A stretch of 64,000 nucleotides of DNA from Paracentrotus lividus (lineage: Eukaryota > Echinodermata > Echinoidea > Camarodonta > Echinidae). The notes beneath the pieces are model-generated. The model saw only the letters and a program-made list of their open reading frames with translations, was not told the DNA's origin and ran no database searches. Made by a program: the position numbers and the translations under genes. The DNA lies in the NCBI GenBank assembly GCA_940671915.1, contig CALNVZ010003433.1, positions 26,882,139 through 26,946,138 on the forward strand, read 5' to 3'. Below are positions 26,084-36,866 of this stretch, in pieces (position 1 is the first letter of the stretch; the number at the start of each line of letters is the position of its first letter).

Positions 26084-27948
26084 GGCGGGGGGGGGAGGAA
26101 GGGGGGGTGCTCCACCCCCCCTTTCTTCAATGTCTGTGTACAAATGCGGAAATGACTGTAACTATTTGATTAGTTACCCTCTTTCATAATATGGCTCAAC
26201 CCTCCACTTTCGAAATAATCCCGCCGGCCCATGCAATGCGCTTTTTTTTGGGGGGGGTAGGTCCTATGAATAATTACTCTATAGATTTGTCGTGAAAGTG
26301 GGACGCTGTGTTGTCTGATGCAAAGTGCCCTCTTGCACTTGAGCTCATTATCATATTCACTCTCACCGTGGGCATTCCACGGTATACGACGTTACACCCA
26401 CAACAAAATTTTCTACATTGTTTGGTACATGGTCAGTCACATATATATAAATCTGGTGGTCTATAATTATATACCAAATATATAAGTAGTGTAAAGGAAT
26501 ACAGTTTAGAATCTAAAATTCAATTATAATCATTATTCCTTGAACGCCAAGCAAAACGTTCTACTTCTGACGTTACAGATAAACGGACATTGCCAAATCA
26601 TTGTGTTTGATCAAATCTCAATAAATTCATCCATGACATGATCAAATGATAGATCAAATATACATCATACCTATGTCTTATGAAAGATTTGTAAAAAGGA
26701 AAGTATATTCTTTTTGTTTATGCTGGGGAAACTTTTGTGAAGGAGACATGTCGTAACTGACGTACGTACTGACGGTACCTCTACAGCATCTTCTATGGCG
26801 ATTACACACTGTAAAACCCCAATTAATGGATCAAAAAGTATTTGTGTCCGGGCTTCTGAAGGATTATGTGTTGATATATTCAACTATGTTCTAGCCAACA
26901 AGATGGCAAAAAGAACAGGATTAATATTTTCCTCATAATTCAGTATAAATACAATACGTGAGCAGACATGTTACAATATATCCGTATAAGGGTTGTACAG
27001 AATATGAAAGATGGTATTTCACTACTTTAAGAACTAATCCATCACATATATTAGAACAAGAGAGAATTTTAGAGTAAGACATAATAACTCTGAAAAAGTA
27101 TTTGTGATGTGATTAATACTCGTGAGAGTGTCCCACCATGGTATTTTGTGTGTAGCTGCGTGAATCTGGAAGAATAGTTAAAGAAAGGCCATTAAAGTCG
27201 TGACAAAGTCGCGACAGCACACAACAGTTCTGGGGTGAATGAGGGAAAACTGACGGTAACGTGCGGCCGCAACATCTGAAACGCGATAGCGTATGTAATC
27301 CGGAACTCAGTGCACAGTGAGCCCAGTCATAAAATGCGATAGCGAAGCTAGTAAATGAAATGACGAAGACGTACTGCCGTCGGGCCAAAAGTGAGAACCG
27401 TTTAAGAGATAGAAGGTTGGCTGCGCCACAAGGACAGATGCGTACAGTCAAGTCAGAGCACATATATTCATGATCATCGGTCCCCCCACATAAATATCAT
27501 TAACAAGATAGTCAGGTAGAGATGCATGAACAGTGGGCTGAAAAGGGAGAAAATGTAGCAAGTGGGAAACGGTGTGAGCACACCAAGGATATGCAACGTG
27601 GAAAAGCGAAGATGTGTCTGAATGGACATGACACTGCGAGCCAGAACCGGAGAGTTACAGTAAAAAGCAACCTCACATCTCATGGGTGCAGAGGTGAGTA
27701 AGCAGGGTAATAGTGAGATGCAGACAGTAGCCAATAAAGTATAAGGTGCGAGTGAACGAGTAAGGCAGAGGAACGTGACTTATCATCGAGCATGGAACGG
27801 GTACGGTAACAACAGAGGGGTGGGCAATGGACGGGATGAGTGGAAGAGCCAAAGCAGCATGGAGTAGAATATGGAGATGCAGTCAGATATGAGAAATCTA
27901 AGTGGCATACGTAACTTCTCGTGTGCGAAAAAAATTAACAAGCAGTTT
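26084..27948. other. Low-fidelity sequence without recognisable genes
   Basis: Starts with G-runs, then A/T-rich and later A/G-rich sequence. Open frames on the minus strand (for example 27,113-27,463 and 27,474-27,734) have no recognisable domain, no splice context and irregular composition. I treat them as chance. Confidence 0.55.
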
Positions 27949-28936
27949 GGTAACGACGTGACACTGGAAATGAGGTGATAAACTAAGTGTGACCAAAGCA
28001 CAATGTGAAACCAATTTTGTGGGAATACAGTGATAAAGGCTGCCAACACTTATCCACGTGAAAAGATATCGGGAACAAAACGGTTAGGTGAAAAGTGAAA
28101 AGTGAGTCTGCTTAATATACTCTAGAAGAGAAAAAAATTGGAATACTAAGCGCATGGATAGAAAGGGAAAAGGCCGCCATACGGGAAAATTTATGATCTC
28201 AATAACTTCAAACTGCAAGTATTGTGGAAAATCAAAATAATAACCAAATATCATGTGAATTCCGGCACCCTTGTCGGATTCGGCGGAATTGCCCCACCTG
28301 AGTATTTAGATGTCACATCTGCTGGCTTGATTTGCGTCAAATTATGAAAGACAGACCTTCCCCACATCTCAAAGTGTAGAAAATCAAGGTCAATGCTCAT
28401 TGTAATATGGAACTGCATTTCCCCCGACAATGTGGTATCCCATGACACTGAATAACAGGCCACATTACATGTATGAACACTTCTGGAATAGAAATACAAA
28501 TGTACATGACTGTATACATTGACAAAACAGTGCGTCACTAATAAAACACTACCAAATTACGCAATTGGCATTGCCAACATACAGGTATCTGTAGCAGAGC
28601 GCACTGCACATGACATTGTACAGTATACCGGAAAACCTGCGAAATCAGGGAAAAGTGAAGGGAATTGCTGATGATAAAGAATTGTGGCAGGCTGTGTAAC
28701 TGACTGATGCAACTAATTAAAAAATCCAACTGGAACGCAGGAATTGATGAGCGTGAAATGTGAAAAAATAGTTACAATGTACAATGGAGGGACCGACACA
28801 CAAATATACAGTGGTCTCATTCAACCAGGAGACAGCTGTGAAAAAGGAATCAAGCCTCTGTGGTATTGAAGTACATGTAAGTGCAGCACTAGTACATTCA
28901 CATGGCTTTACACCGGTAGATAGATTTTTTTTTTTT
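27949..28936. repeat. Corrupted copy of 32,873-33,905
   Basis: Landmarks shared in order are TATCCACGTGAAA, TCGGGAACA, ATGGCCGCCAT or its variant, ATTTCCGGCACCCTTGTC, CACATCTGCTGGCTT, CAGACCTTCCCCACATCT, and GGCTTTACACCG before a poly(T). Heavy substitutions and indels mark this as the less reliable copy. Confidence 0.75.
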
Positions 28937-31900
28937 GTGGTGGCTCGTCGCTTGCTCCGGGTATTGAAGGCAAGAAAAAAAAAAAAAAAAATAGCCTGAC
29001 GGTCTGAAAGCCACGGGAAAGGTGTCGTAGCCGCAAATTACAGTGGATAAATTAAGACACAAAAGAGGACAGGAAGCCGGGTGCACTACGCTCCTGGAGT
29101 GAGACACATGATAGGGTGGAGGCCCTTAACATGGAACAGTGGAAATCATATGGCCAATACAGGCTACGCGAAACCCGGCGTGGTCCTAGGGGATGGTAAA
29201 CTGTGTGGAATAGTCAAGTACACAGAAGGACAAATCTGAAGCAGAGGCCCACTGTGCCCGGAGCTCAGGTGCCAGGAGATGTACAGCAGTGAGAGGGCGA
29301 ACGCGGAGAACAAGAGACCAATGAGTGGGGCATGACCAAGCGAAGAGCGAGTGAGTTGGAGGAGGGACACCTGGTAAATGTACAAGGTATAACAAGTAAA
29401 GTACAGTGGATGTAGCAGAAATGGCATAAGTAAATGTGAAGGCCGAGGAGAGGAGGATACCATATGGGGGAAAAGGAGGGTCCATAAAAGTACTCTAAGA
29501 TAGAATATAGACTTAGAGTGTGGGAAAATGGAAGATCGTGGGAAGGTCTGGTAGAAGTTGAAGAAATAAGCAGCAGAGAGGGAAAGCGCGAACATACAGG
29601 GGGGCAATTTGCCACAGAAAGCCGGCTACAATGGTGCCGAAGTCCAAAATGATAGGCGGTGTAAATAGTGAGGCAAAATACATGAGGAAGTGGGAGATCA
29701 AGAATAAGGGTTCCGAGGGCGGCCAGTGGTGGCACGCGATAAGTCATTGCGCTGATTATGCCAATAGGGGGCGAGAGGGAAACTAAGTAAGAAGAAACTC
29801 AGTGCAGTGTTCAACAATACCGGCTGCCCGATAAGCCACGGGGAGTAAAGTGGGGAGAACACTGATCAAACGTGGAGGAAAAAAAGGCAAGTGACGGGGC
29901 AAACTGGAGAGAAATGTCAAACCCATGCTCATGAACGGTCATACCGAAACATAACGGGAAGGCCACAACGAGACAGGATCAGACTAGCCCAATGAAGATG
30001 GCAATATAGACTGCACTCAATATACAATATGGCTAAGCCGATATCAACGACAATTCAAGTAAAAACAACCAATATTTAACGTCATACCATGAACCAGGAA
30101 CTCCAGTACCATGACCATATCTGCATAGTAAAACAATTATAAACTCATATGCATCAATAATACCACTGTACCAATAGTATACCTGCAACACAAGACTAGA
30201 AGCTTGTCGAGCGAATAAATATAGAGGCAAAATAACGACAAATACATGTACACAAATATATCTGCGCAAATCAGGAAGAACAACAGTGCCTTTCGTATTT
30301 GATTGCGCAACAACACGCCACCTCAAAAACTTAACAGAAAACAATTAGCACATGTAAGGGCCCAAATTACTAACGAATAATAAAGAAAGATATATCGGTG
30401 ATCTAGATCGGTCTCGCTGAGTACACATCTCCGTAGACGTACTCCGACAGTCTGTATGATTATATCAATCACAGACGTACACTGAAATACTTTTTTTAAT
30501 GAAAAACACGAACGACGAGAAATGGTAATGCAAGTAAAATGACTGTCTGCGGTGTGAGACTCGCTCATACAGACAGAAGAGAATAAGCGATAAGCACACA
30601 CTACATGAAGGAACACGCCTAAGATCACAAAGAAGTACACTATCGCGCCGCGACAACACGGACGGCGTAACTCCGTATCACTAGGTCAGATTTAGATTAA
30701 CTTCAAGTGAAATTTGAGCTGCATCACTGTGATTTTATATATATCTGCCGGAAACCGAGATTGTACAGATACTACCCTAAACTGACATATACAATAGAAA
30801 AATGGAATGCACTTAACGATGGCGACTACGGTGCAAGTAATGAATAAATGCCTATGATATTGATATCATCTTAGGAGAAGAAATACAATTGGTCTGTAAA
30901 CATCAAGGCCCACCAAGGACACGTAATGACGTAGGGCTGGTAGGGGGAAGTAGACCATCATAAGGAAATCAGAACTCATACATCCAGACGACCTGATGAC
31001 GAGGACTCCCCAAGAATACTATCTATATTTGAATCACTTTATCTTACTATAGACGAGAGTTGGATACACCATCAAACTGGAGATATAACAGAATCCCATC
31101 TACAAGCTGATAAATAAGTTATGACCAGAGCATATAAACCTCCGAAATAACTCCAAGAGAAACGAATTACACCTTTGATCTCAAAAATATTAATTTATTC
31201 AAGTATAGAACGCCCCTAAAAATCACTATCATAGTTGAAAGAGAAAATTCAAAGCAACTACAATTGAAATCGTGGGAATGCCCAAATCCTGAATTCACAG
31301 ATGTATTGTGGAGAAGGGCTGATAAATGCAGGACTCGTGGGCTAACCTGTAAGTGGCGGGTAGGAACTGGAATAATACATGTACTGGAAAAAAAGATCTC
31401 AAGAGAACTGGTCCTACCTTGCTTTCCTGTAGGCTGTTACAGCCCGCATGCGTGTGCCCCGAGAACATGTATAGATAAATCATACGCTAATAACAACACT
31501 ACATAACCTCAGAAGCCCTCGGTAACACATATAAATTAGGAATTAGTCTCCCAGGCATATATAGTAGCTTTCGCTGTGCACACTGAAGTAGGGCCATGAG
31601 GAGACGTGACCGGAGAAAAGATGTAGAGATAGGCCAATTCAGGTTAAACAGTATAGCAGCCAACATAGGCTGGCTGATAGCACTGCTAAGCCTAGTCCTC
31701 TAGTGGCATCTCGTACACAGATATCAAGCCCAACAAAGGTGAAAGATAGAATGTATATAACATACTTCTCCGTTGACGTAGACGCAACTCTGTGTTCAAA
31801 TGAGTACTCCTAGGTAGGAGGCAAAGACTACATGTAGGATCATACCACTTCATAATGGGACCAGTTACAATGATATATGTCGATACGACATGAACTGTCC

Positions 31901-32872
31901 TAAACTCCAAGATAGTGGTGATCATGGTGTCTCATGTAGAGGTACCCATTTTATTGTAACGGTCCTGGACCTAAGACATTCTAGTCCGCCTTGTGCTGGT
32001 CAGTGTGACTCAAGTGTAAATATAGAAACAGGTTACAGAAATCTTGTCCTAAAACAACATTTATTCTTTATGTTTCCAACGATTTATAAGTAGGTTTTTA
32101 TATTAATATATTGTTCAAGTCCACCATTTCAGTTGTTACATTTTCAAACACGAGAGGAATGCTCGTGTTTCAAAAAAATAGGTACAATTACCTAATTGCT
32201 GCGGAGAATAAAGTATGTACCTAGTACTGAATGTTCTCCAATGCTTATACGTCAGACCCCGGGGAAATGCACTACTGTAGTGATAGTCAATAGTCTTAAT
32301 ACTGTTCTGTAGCCACCTCTTCTTATACTTCCGCTCTCTCCCACAGTGGCACAAGCTACTGCTGGCCTCGGCCAGTGTACCTCAACTACCACCCCTACTG
32401 CTTCTACCACCACACTTCCCTTTGCGGCCTCACGTATCTACTTCTCTCTCGATGCCCTAACCTTCTCTCTCACATACAAATAAGCCAGTCTCTCTCATCG
32501 CCCGCCGGCGTCTCATAGGTTCAAATGTGGAGGTGATCTCTAAACTAATTAGTTGTACAGGCGTTTGTGCGATACAATCAAATGCTGTGTAAAAATAATT
32601 ATTAATCTATCCTCACACAGAGATGCATCCAGCGCTATAGGCCTCTTATTGGACACCAAGATAGTGAGTAAGAAATAGTGTCGGGTGGAGCCCATTCCAT
32701 TCTCTTCTCTCTCTCCTCTTCCTTTCTCTCTTCCCTTCCCGTCCTCACCTCTCTCCTTTCTCTCCCCCCTCGCCCTCAACCCTTCCCGTTTCATGGCTTC
32801 TCCTCCACACCACAACTATATATTTGTTCATCACCCCACAGTATCATAATTATCCACTAATGTATCACTTTC
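28937..32872. other. Low-fidelity gene-free sequence
   Basis: Purine-rich from about 29,000 to 30,000, then A/C-rich. Open frames on the minus strand at 29,164-29,747 and 30,323-30,659 overlap each other in several frames and encode Ser/Leu/Pro/Phe-rich strings without a known motif. 32,696-32,800 is a CT-rich tract. The missing plastin upstream exon may lie unrecognised here. Confidence 0.5.
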
Positions 32873-33905
32873 GGTAACTGACGTTACACTGCAAATGAGG
32901 GTTGATTAAATCTAAGTTTTTGACCAAAGTCACAATTGAACCAATTTTTTTTAATACAGTTTGATAAAGTGTCTCTCTAACAACTTTATCCACGTGAAAG
33001 ATTATCGGGAACAGAAACGGTTTAGTTGAAAAAATGAAAATGAGTTTCTTCTTAATATAGCTTTTCTATAGAAAAAAATATTGGAATACTTAAGCGCATG
33101 ATTAGAAAGTGAAAATGGCCGCCATCGGGAAAAATTTTATTGATTCTCAAAACTTCAACTCATGTATTTTTTGAAAATCAAAATAATTTTAACCAAATAT
33201 CATTTTGAATTTCCGGCACCCTTGTCCGGATTTCTGTGGAATTGCCCACCTGTAGTTTAGATTTCCACATCTGCTGGCTTATTTTCTTCAAATTATAAAA
33301 CAGACCTTCCCCACATCTTCAAATTTTTAAAAATCAAGTCCAATTCTTCATTGTAATTTTGGAACTCATTTTCCCCCCACAATTGGTATCCATACACTAA
33401 TAACTAGGCCTACATTTACATGTATGAACACTTCTGAATAAATACAAATGTACATTTACTTGTTAATACATTGTACAATATATACAGGTGGTCACTAATA
33501 AAACTACTACAATATTACGCAATTGGTCATGCCAACATACATTGTATCTTGTTATTCAGAGTTCGCACTCTACATGTACATGTACATATACCTGGAAAAC
33601 CTGGAAATCAGGGAAAAGTAAGGGAATCTGATATAAAGAATTTGTCAGTCTGTGTAACTTGACTATTCAACAATTTAAAAAATCCAACTGGAAACGCCAG
33701 GGAATTATAGCGTAAATGTTGGAAAAATATGTTTACAATGTACATGTAGGGCCTACACACAAATATACATGTGTCTCATCAACAGGAGACAGTGTGAAAA
33801 AGGATATCAATGTCCTCTTTTGTGTATTACATTTACATGTAATTTGAGCACTAGTACATTTCCAGTGGCTTTACACCGTAGGATAATTTTTTTTTTTTTT
33901 TTTTT
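32873..33905. repeat. Cleaner partner of the 27,949 copy
   Basis: Homologous to 27,949-28,936 in the same orientation. It ends at a poly(T) run of about 20. Nothing coding is seen. It probably represents the true contig edge to which gap-filling reads were anchored. Confidence 0.7.
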
Positions 33906-34217
33906 CTTTGTCTATTAAGGAAGATGGGGAAAGTGCAAGAAGCAACTGCAGTGATTCATTGACTACTGTGTTAAATGGATGAGTCATTATGAAAGTGCCC
34001 CCAGGGAAAAGAAAAGAAAGGACAGACATTGATATTCTGAAAACTAGAACTTGGCTTCCTTTCGCGAGGCTGCATTTGGAGCAGTACTAGCTTACTGTAC
34101 AACCTGTACATGTACACACTGAACATCAGAACATAGTGATTTTAACATTCACTGTCTGATTTTCATTAATTTGTAAATTCAATTTTCATTTCAGTTCTCT
34201 TTTGCACAAAAAAATTG

Positions 34218-34403
34218 TACTGTATTTAAGCCAATATTTTCGCGTACCTGTAAATATTTCGCGATTTTGGACTAGTTTAGGAAATTCGCTGGAGCAAATT
34301 TTGCGATTGTGGTGATGACTTCATTACTATGTAGCGTTGTACTGAAGTGGAAATTTTCTTGCAAAATGACGTGCAAAATTCGCGAAAATAACCATTTACA
34401 GTA
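34218..34403. mobile_element. TTCGCG-rich MITE, diverged copy
   Basis: Begins TACTGTATTTAAGCCAATATTTTCGCG and ends CATTTACAGTA. The interior is shared with 11,208-11,406 but diverged, so this is an independent insertion. Confidence 0.8.
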
Positions 34404-34714
34404 CTTGTAAACTACCAGTAAAAATAACATATATAGATGTAAAGTTGTCAATAAAATTTTAGTACAGTTGTACACGTATTGTTATGTATATGTACATATG
34501 ACACTTTTCTGAAAATGAATCATGTAGGCCTATAAATGTATCAGAATGAACAAAAATACATATACCAATAATAGTAGGTAGTACTACATGTACATGTATT
34601 TAAAAAACAAAGTCAAATGATATTGTATTGAAAATGATGACACATTTACATTTATCAGCCAATCTGCTTTCAGAAAACATTTAACAGTCCCATAGAAACT
34701 ATACCCTGAAATAC
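34404..34714. other. Gene-free flank or intron
   Basis: AT-rich, with TACATGTACATGTA near 34,583. No exon seen. Confidence 0.5.
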
Positions 34715-34936
34715 AGTATACCCGGTTGTTGTATTGTTTGTCCGGACAAAGACGGCAATTTTAGGAGCTTTGTGATCAATATTTCATTAATTGATTGAAA
34801 ATAATATCAGACAATATAACAAAGCACAAATGTTCACAAATATTTTTGTTATTTACTACACAAATTTTGAGAAAATCAAGAGCAAAAGATGATGTTTTTA
34901 TCTGCTTAAGTGTCCGGACAACAGTCCCCCAGCCTA
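34715..34936. mobile_element. TCCGGACA-bounded repeat element, inverted copy
   Basis: Reverse complement matches 9,960-10,202 in its ends (TCCGGACACTTAA, and TCCGGACA followed by CAACCGGGTATAC). The AT-rich middle is diverged. No coding capacity. Confidence 0.6.
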
Positions 34937-35616
34937 CAAATAAGAACTGGTAGTCGATTAAGTGCATACATGTACAACATGAGCCAAGTTAATGACCCTT
35001 AAGAATCAAATGGAACTCCTGACTTTTGTTATTCGTGAAAGCCAACCAGGAAGCAAGTAAATAATCCTTGCCCCAGATCAAGTAAACAAAACTATTTAAA
35101 AGGTTTTTGACAAAAGAATCAAATGGCCTTTGCATTGTCTTTCAAGGCCCTGTTTTATTTAATCATGTGTGACCAGAATGGTATCATTGCATCTAGGTGA
35201 ATCAAGAATTTCTCTTTAGAATATATACATGAATTGCTGTGCGAGGTTGGATTACTAGTACACAGGTGTATGATCCTCTAAAAATTACCTTTTTTTTCTT
35301 CATTTGCGCACTGTACAGTGCCCCTAAAGCTAATAATATTTGTTGTTGTTTTTCTTTTCAAATTATTTTTTTTTGGTAGAAATATGTTGGTGTGCTCAAG
35401 TGCCCGATGTATAATTACATGTACTTACTCCAATGCTGTCATAGGTATTTTATAGCGATTACTTTCCAGAGTGCATTCAGTTTTCTGCTAAATTGTGATG
35501 CACCAGGGAAAAGGCAATCCTGTTTATGTTTATCTTGAATGGAGTTGCACATACATGTACTCTGTATCTATTTTGATGATTGCTGTAAATGCTTTCACAC
35601 AAGCAATTGCAAACTA
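34937..35616. other. Gene-free flank or intron
   Basis: AT-rich sequence upstream of the second plastin exon. No EF-hand-like coding segment with a phase-0 donor could be found here. Confidence 0.5.
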
Positions 35617-35727
35617 TACAGCTTGGGAAATTATTGACCAAACCGTACGGGAGCTTGGTAGGAACATAGACGTTCCCTCTTACGTCTATTGTCGGAAAGT
35701 GATCTAATAATTATTTCCCAAACTGTA
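35617..35727. mobile_element. 111-bp MITE with TA flanks
   Basis: Ends TACAGCTTGGGAAATTATT and AATAATTATTTCCCAAACTGTA are inverted complements. The interior has a second arm pair around GACGTTCCC. This accounts for the 70-codon open frame at 35,495-35,707, which is not a gene. Confidence 0.75.
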
Positions 35728-35975
35728 TTGGATTTATACTAATAAATTTGTTTAGTGTGTAATAACTTTAATAGAGTGAAAGCGAACTACATTGTAAAAA
35801 ACAGCATAAATTGGGTTATGTGTGCAAATCATTTGGGTGTTGCAATGAAGATTCTCCATAATTGCAATCAATTTGGAATAGACTGTGATTGTGATTGTCT
35901 TGACCTATGTGATATCAAATGTATCAAGCACTTCTGCCAACCTCTGCTGATGAACTGCTTGCTTTCCATGTCACA

Positions 35976-36412
35976 GGTTTATATCCACTTGGTCTAATTA
36001 AGGCAGTTGGTCTAATTCTCTGTTAAATATTAAATTAACTAAACCCATTTTTTGGTATAATTTGCAATTGGTCTTTGAATTCATACTTCATCTAATGCTT
36101 GGTCTAATTCTCACTTGATCTAATTGCCAATTCATCTGCATGTAACAGCCAAACAGTCTAATTGAATTTTTGTCTATTGCCCAAATGAATATTTGGTCTA
36201 TTATCAGTTTGTTAAGTACTGCAATTGACCAATTGTTGATAGACCAAGTGGACATAAAATGAACTGAACATTGGATGAAATGGGAATTAGATGAAATGAT
36301 AAATACACGTAGGTGAAGTGGTACTTACATGTACACCAACTGGTTGTAGACGAAATGAAATGAGAGCAAATGGACATTAGTCAATGTGGGTTAGACCAAA
36401 TGGCAATTAACC
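35976..36412. repeat. TTGGTCTAATT-type interspersed repeat, copy 1
   Basis: Built from many TTGGTCTAATT words in the left half and their complements (TAGACCAAATGG, ACCAAGTGGACATAAA) in the right half, so it folds back. It starts TTTATATCCACTTGGTCTAA, as does a second copy at 61,122-61,442. Confidence 0.75.
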
Positions 36413-36710
36413 CATACTCAGACTTACTGGTATTCCTTTTGTGTATAAAGTTTTGTTAAATGACCAAATTGCAATTGCTTAGTTTGCAGAGCTGAACAAG
36501 GTGGAATTACATGTACATGTATGTGAACAGTTTATAACCAACATGTGATTTTCCTCCAAATATTCAGTCTGGTTCTACATGTATTTACATGTAACATTTG
36601 TATACAGGATTTAATGCCAGTTTTATTGGGGATGGGGGTCAATTCGGGATAATGGGATATGTCTCTTATAAATCTAATCAATCATGATTTCCATTGACTT
36701 CAATACATAG

Positions 36711-36866
36711 ATGGACCTTGACAATGACCAACGTCTGACAGCGAAAGAACTTGGTATAATTTTAGCCCGATTCAACGAGAAGCCACCTGGCTATCAACTC
36801 CGAGAGTACATTGAACGGTATGATGCAGATGGAAATGGCACCATATGCTTTGACGAGTTCTGTACG
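36711..36866 (+). CDS. Plastin exon A: EF-hands 1 and 2
   Basis: The acceptor CATAG precedes 36,711 and the donor ACG|GTAAGTG follows 36,866; 52 codons, phase 0 at both ends. Residues 2-13 form a calcium loop [12 protein letters not shown] with acidic residues at positions 1, 3, 5 and 12. A second canonical loop, [12 protein letters not shown], ends the exon. The first loop lacks its entering helix, so the leading ATG is an internal Met, not the start. In vertebrate plastin genes the preceding exon also stops exactly before this loop. Confidence 0.93.

Noticed and set aside
27113..30659. Cluster of minus-strand open frames that could be exons of a membrane protein
   Set aside because: Hydrophobic Ser/Leu/Phe strings in overlapping frames within purine-rich low-fidelity sequence; part of the region is a corrupted copy of noncoding DNA at 32,873.
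35495..35997. Two open frames of 70 and 80 codons upstream of plastin
   Set aside because: The first runs through a 111-bp MITE; the second lacks splice signals and any known domain.
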